Source: Erythrobacter sp. NAP1
Lineage (GTDB): Bacteria > Pseudomonadota > Alphaproteobacteria > Sphingomonadales > Sphingomonadaceae
DNA: 64,000 bases
NCBI RefSeq assembly: GCF_000152865.1
Contig: NZ_CH672390.1
Coordinates: 3,079,468 to 3,143,467 of the forward strand
Direction: 5' to 3'
The notes below the pieces were generated by a model. It had not been told where the DNA came from. It worked only from the letters and a program-made list of their open reading frames with translations, and made no database searches. How positions within the stretch are numbered: the stretch's first letter is position 1; each line of letters starts with the position of its first letter. The position numbers and the translations under genes were made by a program. Shown one piece after another: positions 1 to 7,998 of this stretch.

Positions 1-190
1 TATCGTGCTTTGGAGCGGCGGTGTGTGGCGCAGCCGCGAGCTTGTTATCCCGCATCCAGGCCTTCGTGAGCGCGACTTCGTACTTACCCCGGCAAGCGCG
101 ATCGTACCTGATTGGCGCGATCCGATTTCGGGCCAAAATGTGCGACAGTTGAAAGCCCGCTTGACCCGAAAGGCTACCCTGCCTAGGTGA
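1..190 (+). CDS. folK: 2-amino-4-hydroxy-6-hydroxymethyldihydropteridine pyrophosphokinase (HPPK), 3' end only
   Basis: This is the last part of a gene that enters from outside the window; the reading frame starts at base 2 and stops with TGA at 188-190. HPPK transfers pyrophosphate from ATP to the pterin alcohol in cytosolic folate synthesis. The visible 60 or so residues match the family's C-terminal end: the IPHPGLRERDFVLTP stretch corresponds to the conserved HP...R.FVL segment, preceded by the LWSGG turn and followed by a short hydrophilic tail. The GTG at 5 is an internal codon, not a start. No partner genes are visible before it; a tRNA gene follows on the same strand. Confidence 0.85.
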   Translation, partial: IVLWSGGVWRSRELVIPHPGLRERDFVLTPASAIVPDWRDPISGQNVRQLKARLTRKATLPR

Positions 191-246
191 GCGCTCCGAT
201 GTGCGCCGGGCACTACAACCGCCACGGCCCGCACGCGACCCCATGG

Positions 247-322
247 GGGCCCTTAGCTCAGTCGGTAGAGCAACTGACTTTTAATCAGTAGGTCGCTGGT
301 TCGAACCCAGCAGGGCTCACCA
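247..322 (+). tRNA. tRNA-Lys (anticodon TTT)
   Basis: A complete 76-nt cloverleaf. The acceptor stem GGGCCCT pairs with AGGGCTC, with one G-T pair. The anticodon stem ACTGA/TCAGT holds loop CTTTTAA, giving anticodon TTT. The T arm is GCTGG-TTCGAAC-CCAGC. The 3' CCA is encoded at 320-322. Confidence 0.97.
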
Positions 323-340
323 TTCTCTCTCTCATCACGC

Positions 341-2800
341 ATGCACCTAGTTGCCGATATTGCCTCCTTTGGGTGGATCGGCCAAGATCGTGTGACGGGC
401 CCTGGGAGAGAGCACCATGTTTCTGCACGATATCGGCATCATTCCAGGGCGCAAGGAGGGCGGCGAGGCGGGCTTGGGCGCTCGCAGCTGACCAATCTCA
501 GCCGCAGAGGTTTTGTGACCGGTTCGGGCCTGTTCGTGCTTGGCGTAACGCTTGCCGGTTGCTCGAATTATGTTGAGCCAGATGTCGATGCCAACGCCTT
601 CGATCTGCCCGAGGCTGGCCCCAGCCCGCTGACCGAGGTCAAGGGCGGCGATGCAACGCCAACGCTGTGGATCGCGATCGAGGAAGACGGCACGGTCAAG
701 ATCACCTGCCATCGCTCTGAAATGGGGCAGCAGGTCTGGACTTCGATGGCGCAGATCGTGGCGGATGAACTCGATGCCGACTGGGACAATGTCGAGATCG
801 TCCAGGCCGAAGGGCACGAGCGCTATGGCGACCAGAACACCGACGGTTCGCGCTCGGTTCGTTACAATTTCCATCGTTTGCGGATTGCTGGTGCGGCGAT
901 GAAGCAGATGCTGATCGGTGCCGCTGCCATGTACTGGGAGCTCGATCCTGCACAATGCTCCGCCGCCGAGGGCAAGGTCAGTAACGATCAGAATTCCGAC
1001 ACGCTTTCCTACGGCAATCTCGCTGAGCTTGCGGGGCGTCTTCAGATTCCAGCCGAAGACGAAATCACGCTCAAACAGCCTGACGAATGGCGCTTCATCA
1101 ACAAGGAAGTCCCATCGCTCACGATCCCCAAGCTGGTGAAGGGTGAGGGCACGTTCGGGATCGATGTCGACCGCCCGAACATGGTTTATGCAGTCGTCGC
1201 TCGTCCGCCGCAGGTATTTGGGCGCACGGGCAGTGTCGATGATGCCGCAACCCTCGAAGTGCCGGGCGTCTTGCGAACCGTGAGGCTACCCGACGCAAGG
1301 CCGCCAGCGGTGTTCAACGCCATGGGCGGGGTAGCGGTTGTTGCCGAAGACACCTGGGCAGCCATCGAGGGGCGCAACGCGCTCGCGGTCACGTGGCGCG
1401 ATGGGCCCAATGCGGGGTACGATTCCGAAAGCTACGGCGAGGCGATGAAAGCCACCGCGCGCCGGAGGGGTACGATGCGCAGGTCGCGCGGCGACACGGC
1501 GTCGGCGCTGTCATCGGCGGCCACCCGGATCGAGGCGGAGTATTACGCGCCGCACCTTTCGCAATCACCGATGGAGCCGCCCGCTGCGACGGCAGAGTGG
1601 GACGGCGATACGCTCACCTGCTGGGCCTGCGTGCAGGACCCCCAGTCGACGCGCAACGTGCTGGCTGAAGTGCTTGGCATCGACAAGGAGAACATCACGG
1701 TCAACGCGACGTGGCTTGGCGGCGCTTTTGGCCGCAAGTCAAAGCCTGACTTCGTCGTCGAGGCTGCGCTGATCGCGAAGGAAGTCGGCAGGCCGGTGAA
1801 AGTCACCTGGACGCGCGAGGACGAGGTTGCTCACGGCTTTTATCATTCGGTGAGTGCGCAATTTTGCGAGGCGGGCCTCGACGAGGAAGGCAATTGCACC
1901 GCCTATCTTCACCGCACGGTCTTTCCGCCGATTGCCTCGACCTTCGTTGACGGTATGGCGACGCCGACGGATGGGGAAATGGGCCTTGGCGCGACCGACG
2001 TGCCGTTTGCCGTGCCCAACCTGCGGGTCGAATCGGGTGATGCCAAGGGCCATCTGCGGATCGGTTGGCTACGCTCGGTCTCCAACATCTACCACGCCTT
2101 TGCCGTCCAGAGCTTCGCCGCCGAGATGGCTCACGCGGCAGGGCGCGACCAGAAAGACTATCTGCTCGATCTCATCGGTGCAGACCGGAAAATCGATCCT
2201 GGCACGGAAGGGGCGACCTACTCCAATTACGACGCCTCGCTCGAAGAGTATCCGATCGAGACCGCACGGCTTCGCAATGTCGTGAACATCGCGGCCAATA
2301 TGGCCGATTGGGGGCGCGACATGCCCGATGGCCGCGGGCTCGGGATCGCGGCACACCGCTCGTTCCTGTCCTATATCGCGACCGTCATCGAGGTTGCGGT
2401 TGGCGAGAACGGCGAGCTCAGCATTCCCGGCGTGTGGCTTGCGGTTGATGCTGGCACAGTGATCAATCCGCGCCATGTCCGTGCCCAGATGGAAGGCGGA
2501 ACAATCTACGGCCTGTCCAATGCCCTCTATGGCGAAATCACAGCTCGCGGCGGGGCAGTGGTGCAGGACAATTTCCCCAGTTGGCGATTGATGCGAATGG
2601 GAGAAGCGCCGCGCGCCTTCGAGGTGGAGATTGTGCGATCGAACGCGCCGCCTGCGGGCGTGGGCGAACCGGCAACGCCGCCCGCTGCGCCGGCGCTGGC
2701 GAACGCGATCTTCAATGCCACCGGGCACCGGATCCGCACCCTGCCCATCATCGGCGCTCAGGGTTCACGCCTGACGATCCCGCAAACCGACAACGCATAA
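341..2800 (+). CDS. iorB: Xanthine dehydrogenase-family molybdopterin-binding subunit (isoquinoline 1-oxidoreductase beta type)
   Basis: Large catalytic subunit of a molybdenum hydroxylase that should insert water-derived oxygen into an N-heterocycle or aldehyde; the substrate cannot be read from sequence. It carries a twin-arginine signal (NLSRRGF, residues 52-58 from the ATG at 341) and a lipobox ending LAGC at residue 74, so the mature protein should be an exported, lipid-anchored periplasmic enzyme. Family features include the SEMGQQVWT segment and the GGAFGRK and GVGEPATPP pieces of the molybdopterin-binding domain. The start is uncertain: 341 is the first ATG in frame but leaves about 50 residues before the Tat signal. 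An in-frame CTG at 488 would begin directly at MTNLSRRGF and overlaps the stop of a 24-codon reading frame. The iron-sulfur subunit follows after 14 bp. Confidence 0.85.
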   Translation: MHLVADIASFGWIGQDRVTGPGREHHVSARYRHHSRAQGGRRGGLGRSQLTNLSRRGFVTGSGLFVLGVTLAGCSNYVEPDVDANAFDLPEAGPSPLTEVKGGDATPTLWIAIEEDGTVKITCHRSEMGQQVWTSMAQIVADELDADWDNVEIVQAEGHERYGDQNTDGSRSVRYNFHRLRIAGAAMKQMLIGAAAMYWELDPAQCSAAEGKVSNDQNSDTLSYGNLAELAGRLQIPAEDEITLKQPDEWRFINKEVPSLTIPKLVKGEGTFGIDVDRPNMVYAVVARPPQVFGRTGSVDDAATLEVPGVLRTVRLPDARPPAVFNAMGGVAVVAEDTWAAIEGRNALAVTWRDGPNAGYDSESYGEAMKATARRRGTMRRSRGDTASALSSAATRIEAEYYAPHLSQSPMEPPAATAEWDGDTLTCWACVQDPQSTRNVLAEVLGIDKENITVNATWLGGAFGRKSKPDFVVEAALIAKEVGRPVKVTWTREDEVAHGFYHSVSAQFCEAGLDEEGNCTAYLHRTVFPPIASTFVDGMATPTDGEMGLGATDVPFAVPNLRVESGDAKGHLRIGWLRSVSNIYHAFAVQSFAAEMAHAAGRDQKDYLLDLIGADRKIDPGTEGATYSNYDASLEEYPIETARLRNVVNIAANMADWGRDMPDGRGLGIAAHRSFLSYIATVIEVAVGENGELSIPGVWLAVDAGTVINPRHVRAQMEGGTIYGLSNALYGEITARGGAVVQDNFPSWRLMRMGEAPRAFEVEIVRSNAPPAGVGEPATPPAAPALANAIFNATGHRIRTLPIIGAQGSRLTIPQTDNA

Positions 2801-2814
2801 GGAAGGAGGCCCAG

Positions 2815-3270
2815 ATGGCTGTTAGGCTTACGATCAACGGCGAACCCAAGACGGTCGACGCCGCGCCCGGCACTCCTTTGCTTTGGGTCCTGCGCGATCA
2901 TTTAAAGATGACGGGTACCAAGTTCGGGTGCGGGGTCGCGCAATGCGGCGCATGCACCGTTCACATCGACGGCTCCCCGACACGCTCCTGTATTACGCCG
3001 CACGATTCGCTCGATGGTGCCGAGATCAAGACCATCGAAGGCGTCGACGGAAGAGCGGCCGATGCGATCCGCGAGGCGTGGATCGAAAACCAAGTGCCTC
3101 AATGCGGCTACTGCCAGTCCGGTCAGATCATGTCGGCAGCGGCTCTGCTCGCGGAAAACCCCAGTCCCAGCGACGCGGATATCGATAGTGCGATGAGCGG
3201 CAACCTGTGCCGCTGTGCGACCTATATGAGCATTCGCCGGGCCATCAAGGACGCAGCCAGCAAGGTCTAA
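2815..3270 (+). CDS. iorA: (2Fe-2S)-binding subunit of isoquinoline-type oxidoreductase
   Basis: Small electron-transfer subunit (151 aa) partnering the molybdopterin subunit upstream. Both clusters of this family are intact: the ferredoxin-type set Cys39, Cys44, Cys47, Cys59 near the N-terminus, and the helical-domain set Cys97, Cys100, Cys132, Cys134 (CGYC and CRC motifs). The ATG at 2815 is chosen because GGAAGGAGG sits just before it at 2801-2809; the frame is open further upstream but that part overlaps iorB. No FAD subunit gene is adjacent, which fits the two-subunit isoquinoline/aldehyde group. Here the large-subunit gene comes first. Confidence 0.92.
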   Translation: MAVRLTINGEPKTVDAAPGTPLLWVLRDHLKMTGTKFGCGVAQCGACTVHIDGSPTRSCITPHDSLDGAEIKTIEGVDGRAADAIREAWIENQVPQCGYCQSGQIMSAAALLAENPSPSDADIDSAMSGNLCRCATYMSIRRAIKDAASKV

Positions 3271-3272
3271 GC

Positions 3273-3989
3273 TTAGTTAGCCGTCGCCTGACGGGCGTCG
3301 AGCCACTTGGCGAGTTTGACACCGAAAGTGATGAGGAAGGGCACCAGCACGATGCTGAGTGTGACCTTTGCAAGCACCTGACCGATCAGAAGGTCGGTGA
3401 TGTCGAATTCACCATAGAAGGCCAGCGTGATGAAGATCACCGAATCGATCGCCTGACTAAGCGCCGATGCAATCGCGCCGCGAATCATCAAACCGATCGT
3501 TGACGCTTCCCCTTCGCCCCGTAGCTTTGAGAAGATCCACACATTGAGCAGCAGCGAGGTGATGTAAGCCGCAGGCCCCGCCATGAGAATGCGGGGCGTC
3601 TGGCCAAGAACCCGTTCGAACGCAGCAAGATCGTCGGTGCGGAACTCTAGCATCTCGACCGAGGCCGGCAGTGAGAGAACAAGGAAGATCAGCGCCGCTG
3701 ACAAAGCGAGCGGCAAAAAGCCCACCCAGACCAGCCGGTTGGCGAGTTTCTTGCCGTAAAGCTGGGCAATCGTGCTTGTGATTACGACCAGCAACAGGAA
3801 CGGAAAAATCCCGGCTTCCACGGCGAGCGGCGTGGGCCATAACTGGACCTGCTTGTAAGCGACCACGCCCGCCAGAACTGTCATTCCTCCATAGAGGATG
3901 ATGTAAACGAACAGGCCCATTGGGAACGAGCCCATCAAATCGGGTGCGTCGGTCTCAGGCGTCGAAGGCGCAGGCTTGGTCTCGGTCAT
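3273..3989 (-). CDS. yhhQ: Queuosine precursor transporter (YhhQ/VUT family)
   Basis: Inner-membrane protein of 238 aa with about six hydrophobic segments after a short hydrophilic, Pro/Thr-rich N-terminus. The AYKQV and TSTIAQLYGKKLA segments and the later SQAIDSVIF helix are typical of the family formerly called DUF165. Members import preQ0/preQ1 for queuosine tRNA modification. It ends 3 bp from the stop of iorA, so the two are convergent. It is transcribed away from the nucleoside transporter at 4234, with a 22-bp perfect palindrome between them. I looked for a preQ1 riboswitch in its leader and did not see one. Confidence 0.85.
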   Translation of the reverse strand: MTETKPAPSTPETDAPDLMGSFPMGLFVYIILYGGMTVLAGVVAYKQVQLWPTPLAVEAGIFPFLLLVVITSTIAQLYGKKLANRLVWVGFLPLALSAALIFLVLSLPASVEMLEFRTDDLAAFERVLGQTPRILMAGPAAYITSLLLNVWIFSKLRGEGEASTIGLMIRGAIASALSQAIDSVIFITLAFYGEFDITDLLIGQVLAKVTLSIVLVPFLITFGVKLAKWLDARQATAN

Positions 3990-4042
3990 CGTGACACGGC
4001 GTTAAGCCAGCGCTTGCCAAAAGAAAAGCACGGGGGCCAAAG

Positions 4043-4064
4043 CTGTCAACCGCGCGGTTGACAG
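4043..4064. promoter_or_regulatory. 22-bp perfect palindrome between yhhQ and the nucleoside transporter gene
   Basis: The half-site CTGTCAACCGC is followed at once by its exact reverse complement. It contains TTGACA reading outward on both strands (4058-4063 forward; 4044-4049 reverse). A regulator binding here could act on both genes, or the two hexamers could be back-to-back -35 elements. No good -10 box is visible at 17 bp on either strand, so operator is the more likely reading. Confidence 0.45.
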
Positions 4065-4233
4065 AGTCCTCTTGCGCGCTCGCGCACAAGCTGCCACGCC
4101 TATGACCCGTGCAGCGGACGTCCCGACGGGAAGGTCTGCGCGACGGGTTGCTAACTCGACAGAACAACAAATGAGGGTCCGCGTCGCTTGGGTTCAAGAC
4201 CTGCGAGGGGCGCAAGGGTATGAGTGCGGGTAC

Positions 4234-5727
4234 ATGAGTGAAGGCGTAACTTCGGTAATTTTCAGCATGATCGGGATCGCGGCGATTCTGGGCATTGCCT
4301 ATTCGCTGTCTTCGGGCAGGAAGCACATCAACCTGCGCGTCGTGGGCGCAGCCTTCGCGTTGCAGGCTTTCATGGCGCTGCTGGTGCTGCGCACGGATTT
4401 CGGCGTCGCACTGATCCAGTTCCTTTCCGACGGCGTTATCGCGCTTCTTGATTTCTCGAAGGTTGGGATCGCCTCGGTTTTTGGGCCCTTTGAAAACAAC
4501 CCGTTCGCCAACACTTTCGTCATCGCCGCTTTGCCGGTGATTGTGTTCTTCGCGGCGATCGTATCGATCCTTTACCACCTTGGCATCATGCAGAAGCTGG
4601 TGCGCTGGGTCGGCGGGGCGATCGGCTGGATCACCGGAATCAGCAAGGTCGAGGCGCTGGGCAGCGCGGCCAATATCTTCGTTGGTCAGTCGGAAAGCCC
4701 GCTGGTCGTGCGGCCCTATCTTGCTGCACTACCCCCAGCGCGCCTGTTCACCCTGATGAGCGTCGGCATGGCCGGTGTCGCGGGGACGATCCTTGCCGCT
4801 TATGCGAGCTTTATCGGGGCGGAAGCCGTGCCGTTCCTGCTGGCGGCGGCTTTCATGTCCGCGCCCGGCGGTATCCTCATGGCCAAGATTATCATGCCCG
4901 ATATGCCCGAAGAACCGATGCAGCCCAGCGCCGGTGTCGGCCTGCAGGCAAGCGGCAGCGCCCAGGCTAAAGGCACCGCGCCCACCGATCAGGTGAGCCG
5001 TGTGACGATGGTGGGCAAGAACGGCGAAGAGGTAGAGCTTCCCCAATCGCGCATCAGCGCAACCGGGCCTGCAGCAATTGGAGAGACGGGCAGGGCAGAC
5101 GAGGTCGAAATGGCCGAGACCTTCGAGGAAGGCCACCGCCCTGCCAATATAATTGAGGCCGCCGCGCAAGGCACGCAGACCGGCGTGAAGCTTGCGGTCG
5201 CAGTCGGTGCGATGGTCATGGTTTTCGTGGCTCTGGTCGCTCTTGCCAATGGCTTGCTCGCAGGCGTGGGTGGCTGGATCGTCGCCGCTGCTGCCGGAAT
5301 TGGCGTGCCCTTTGGTGCGGAAACGGCTGAATGGCTTTCGACGCTGAGTTTCCAGAAAATGCTTGGCTATGTCTTTGCGCCGGTCATGTTCCTCATCGGT
5401 ATCGCCGACTGGGAGCAGGCGCGCATTGCGGGCGGACTGTTCGGTACCAAGATCGTGCTCAACGAATTCGTCGCCTTCATCGACCTTGGCGCGATGGCGG
5501 CGGTTGATGCGGGCGGCGTACTGACCGAGCGCAGCCGCGCGATCATCACCTTCGCGCTGTGCGGCTTTGCCAACTTCTCGTCCATCGCGATCCAGATGGC
5601 GGTGACGGGCGGCCTTGCCCCGAACCAGCGACCTGTGATCGCGAAACTTGGCCTCAAGGCGCTGGCTGCGGGCAGCCTCGCCAACCTGATGAGCGCCGCG
5701 CTCGCGAGTATCTTCCTGCCGCTTTAG
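4234..5727 (+). CDS. NupC/CNT-family nucleoside transporter with an extended hydrophilic loop
   Basis: Concentrative nucleoside importer of the inner membrane, 497 aa from the ATG at 4234; the frame is open back to 4072, but only the ATG at 4234 precedes the normal N-terminal helix. The core matches the family: an N-terminal helix pair, the FVGQSESPLVVRPYL gate segment at about 149-163, and a C-terminal domain with LNEFVAF and GFANFSSIAIQ. Between the gate domain and the C-terminal domain (about 225-305) there is a roughly 80-residue hydrophilic, Ala/Gly/Glu-rich stretch. NupC of E. coli is about 400 aa, so this loop accounts for most of the extra length. A small esterase-like gene follows after 12 bp. 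Confidence 0.88.
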   Translation: MSEGVTSVIFSMIGIAAILGIAYSLSSGRKHINLRVVGAAFALQAFMALLVLRTDFGVALIQFLSDGVIALLDFSKVGIASVFGPFENNPFANTFVIAALPVIVFFAAIVSILYHLGIMQKLVRWVGGAIGWITGISKVEALGSAANIFVGQSESPLVVRPYLAALPPARLFTLMSVGMAGVAGTILAAYASFIGAEAVPFLLAAAFMSAPGGILMAKIIMPDMPEEPMQPSAGVGLQASGSAQAKGTAPTDQVSRVTMVGKNGEEVELPQSRISATGPAAIGETGRADEVEMAETFEEGHRPANIIEAAAQGTQTGVKLAVAVGAMVMVFVALVALANGLLAGVGGWIVAAAAGIGVPFGAETAEWLSTLSFQKMLGYVFAPVMFLIGIADWEQARIAGGLFGTKIVLNEFVAFIDLGAMAAVDAGGVLTERSRAIITFALCGFANFSSIAIQMAVTGGLAPNQRPVIAKLGLKALAAGSLANLMSAALASIFLPL

Positions 5728-5739
5728 AAGAGGCCGTCC

Positions 5740-6621
5740 ATGTCTGCCCTGTCGCTCGCTCTCACCATCGCGCTCGCATCGGGGTCACCGGGGGAGGCTT
5801 GCGATCCGCTGCCGGGCTGGGAGACGGTCGCAAGCGAGGCGCGGGGCAAGTATCTGGTGCTGGGCGAAAGCCATGGGACCGTCGAAGCTCCGGCAGCGAC
5901 AGCGGAGTACATCTGCGCCGTTGCCGAGGATGGTCCTGTCCTGCTTGCGATCGAGTTTTCCTCGCCGGATGATGACGGTTTCCAGCGCGCCTGGGCAAAG
6001 CCGTACGATGAGTTTCGTGCGGCGCTGTTTGCCGAAGTGTCCGACTGGGGCACGCGGCAGGATGGCGTTGCGAGCCTCGCAATGTTGGAAATGCTCGAAC
6101 GGCTGCACGCCCTCAAGGAAGCGGGGCGCGACATCGACATCGTCGCGTTCAATGGCGCGAATGGCGATGCGCAGCGCGCCGCCTTTGCCGGATTGCCCGG
6201 ACAGGAGCCGCACGAGGCAGCGCAGGCCGCCAATATTCGCGAGGCCTCACAGGCGCGCGATTACGCACATATTGTCGTTCTGGTTGGCGGTTTCCATGCC
6301 GAGAAGCTTCCGGCGGTCCTGGGCCAGACCCCGACCCGCCCCATGGCCAACCTTCTGGCTCCGGCAAACCGCGTGGTGTCGCTGGTCATGCACAGCGATG
6401 GCGGCGAGAATTGGGGCTGCCAACTTGAGGTGGGCGCTGACTTCGATCCGACCAAGCCGGTCACCTCAGACATGGTGTCATGCAAGGCGCATCCAGCCGG
6501 CCCGAGTCGCCCGCCCATGGAGCGCGGCTTTCACTTGAACGACGACACCAAGCCTCAACGCTATGACGGGGTCTTTGCTCTGGGAAAGATTTCCGCTTCC
6601 CCTCCGCCGACAAACGACTAA
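5740..6621 (+). CDS. Erythromycin esterase/ChaN-superfamily-like protein of unknown substrate
   Basis: A 293-aa protein, probably exported: the first 20 residues are a short hydrophobic leader. Three blocks resemble the EreA/ChaN/TIKI-like fold: YLVLGESHGT near residues 38-47, VLLAIEFSS near 67-75, and VVLVGGFHAEKL near 176-187. In that superfamily the equivalent Glu and His residues sit in the active or metal site. Two Cys in the C-terminal half could form a disulfide. The start 12 bp after the transporter stop, with AGAAGAGG before it, suggests one operon. I infer hydrolase or heme/metal-linked activity; the substrate is unknown and it is not evidence of drug resistance. Confidence 0.6.
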   Translation: MSALSLALTIALASGSPGEACDPLPGWETVASEARGKYLVLGESHGTVEAPAATAEYICAVAEDGPVLLAIEFSSPDDDGFQRAWAKPYDEFRAALFAEVSDWGTRQDGVASLAMLEMLERLHALKEAGRDIDIVAFNGANGDAQRAAFAGLPGQEPHEAAQAANIREASQARDYAHIVVLVGGFHAEKLPAVLGQTPTRPMANLLAPANRVVSLVMHSDGGENWGCQLEVGADFDPTKPVTSDMVSCKAHPAGPSRPPMERGFHLNDDTKPQRYDGVFALGKISASPPPTND

Positions 6622-6760
6622 AGCGCCGAACATTCGATCTGCGCCGCACGTCGCAACCCCTGCGACATCTTGATCTGGCGCAATTACTCCTTCGCAATCC
6701 CGGCCCTAAGGAGCGGCTCAGGCAATCAAGGCCTTGGCACACCGATGGGCGACCATATAA

Positions 6761-7714
6761 ATGAACCTCATGACCGACAATCAATCCGCCAACGAAATCG
6801 CTTCTGTCTCACTTGCAAAGCCGCTCGAGGAAATCGCCGACGAGCTTGGCCGCAGCTTTGGCGAATTCGGCTTCGCCGTCGTGCGCGATCACGGCATCCC
6901 GCAAGACCTGATCGACCGCGCCGAAGCGACTTCGAAGGCGTTCTTCGCGCTCCCCGAAGATGTGAAGCGCGCTTACAAGATCGAAGGCGGCGGCGGCGCG
7001 CGCGGCTATACGCCGTTCGGCACGGAGAAGGCGAAAGACGCGGAAGTCTTCGACCTCAAGGAATTCTGGCACGTCGGGCGCTCGCTTCCCGAAGGCCACG
7101 ATCTTGCCGAATACATGGCTCCCAATGTCTGGCCTGATGAGATCAAGGAGTTCGAGGACACGTTCAGCGAACTCTACGCGGCATTCGAGCAGACCGGACT
7201 TCGCGTGCTCGAAGCGATTGCGCTTCACCTTGGTCTCGATCGCAATTTCTTCGCTCCCACGGTCGAAGACGGCAATTCGGTCATGCGCCTGCTTCACTAT
7301 CCGCCGCTCCCCGAAGACGCCCCCGAAGGCGCGATCCGGGCCGCTGCGCATGGCGACATCAACACGATCACGCTGTTGCTCGGGGCCGAGGAGGCAGGCC
7401 TGCAACTCCTCACCAAGTCAGGGGAATGGCACCCAGTCTATGCAGAAGAAGGTTCGCTCGTCATCAATGTCGGCGACATGCTTGAAAGGCTGACCGCGGG
7501 CGTATTGCGTTCGACCACGCACCGGGTCGTCAATCCGAGCGGTGAGGGCGCGCGTCGTTCGCGTTATTCGATGCCGTTCTTCCTGCACTTCCGCCCTGAC
7601 TACATGATCACGCCACTCGAAAGCTGCGTGAGTGAAAAGGGTGCCAAGCCGCAGGAGCCGATCAGCTCGCACGACTTCCTGATGCAGCGTCTTCGCGAGA
7701 TCAATCTCGCCTGA
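6761..7714 (+). CDS. 2-oxoglutarate/Fe(II)-dependent oxygenase, isopenicillin N synthase-like
   Basis: A soluble 317-aa non-heme iron oxygenase. The N-terminal domain (DIOX_N type, about 15-120) has the FAVVRDHGIP motif. The C-terminal jelly roll carries the iron triad His197, Asp199 (AAHGDINTIT) and His254 (TTHRVVNP), and the 2-oxoglutarate RxS motif Arg268-Ser270. The hydroxylated or oxidised substrate cannot be predicted from sequence. It could begin at ATG 6761 or at ATG 6770; neither has a strong ribosome-binding site. It stands alone, 139 bp after the previous gene and 284 bp before the TonB receptor gene. Confidence 0.87.
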   Translation: MNLMTDNQSANEIASVSLAKPLEEIADELGRSFGEFGFAVVRDHGIPQDLIDRAEATSKAFFALPEDVKRAYKIEGGGGARGYTPFGTEKAKDAEVFDLKEFWHVGRSLPEGHDLAEYMAPNVWPDEIKEFEDTFSELYAAFEQTGLRVLEAIALHLGLDRNFFAPTVEDGNSVMRLLHYPPLPEDAPEGAIRAAAHGDINTITLLLGAEEAGLQLLTKSGEWHPVYAEEGSLVINVGDMLERLTAGVLRSTTHRVVNPSGEGARRSRYSMPFFLHFRPDYMITPLESCVSEKGAKPQEPISSHDFLMQRLREINLA

Positions 7715-7750
7715 TTCTCAAGGCCATCGCGCGCCAGAAACGCCTTATCG

Positions 7751-7813
7751 AACCGGCCCGAAGCAATTGGCAAAAAAGCCTGTTTCGTTGCTCTGATGCA
7801 ACACGGGCCGGTT
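7751..7813. other. Three-way-junction-like inverted repeat structure
   Basis: A perfect 10-bp stem (AACCGGCCCG at 7751-7760 with CGGGCCGGTT at 7804-7813) closes two smaller hairpins: GGC-AAAAAA-GCC at 7769-7780 and GTTGC-TCTGAT-GCAAC at 7787-7802. It lies 37 bp after the oxygenase gene and 186 bp before the TonB receptor gene. No run of T follows, so it is not a standard intrinsic terminator. It could be a structured 5' leader, an attenuator or a small RNA. Confidence 0.45.
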
Positions 7814-7887
7814 TAGTGGCGGATTTCCGTGGTTTCGGGCCCGAAATATGCTGTGGAAGAACGCGCGGCGGCTTCCTGCTCCGGTCA

Positions 7888-7923
7888 TTGTAACACGTCT
7901 GTCACAAAACCGTCGCTTTTGTG
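7888..7923. promoter_or_regulatory. Two overlapping inverted repeats before the TonB receptor gene
   Basis: TTGTAAC (7888-7894) can pair with GTCACAA (7901-7907) with one mismatch. CACAAAA (7903-7909) can pair perfectly with TTTTGTG (7917-7923). The shared bases make the two pairings mutually exclusive. This may be a pair of regulator sites or an RNA switch; 75 bp separate it from the start codon. Confidence 0.35.
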
Positions 7924-7998
7924 CAGCGCAGCGCGACTAGGGACGCGCCCGTCCGCAGCGTTTTGTTGCATCCTAACCGTGACCAGGGGCTTCCTCTC

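Noticed and set aside
3990..4233. preQ1 riboswitch expected before the queuosine-precursor transporter
   Set aside because: I searched the leader by eye for the preQ1-I hairpin and A-rich tail and found neither; only the palindrome is supported.
5740..6621. Macrolide resistance by the erythromycin-esterase-like gene
   Set aside because: Only short superfamily blocks match; the operon context is nucleoside transport. Resistance is not supported.
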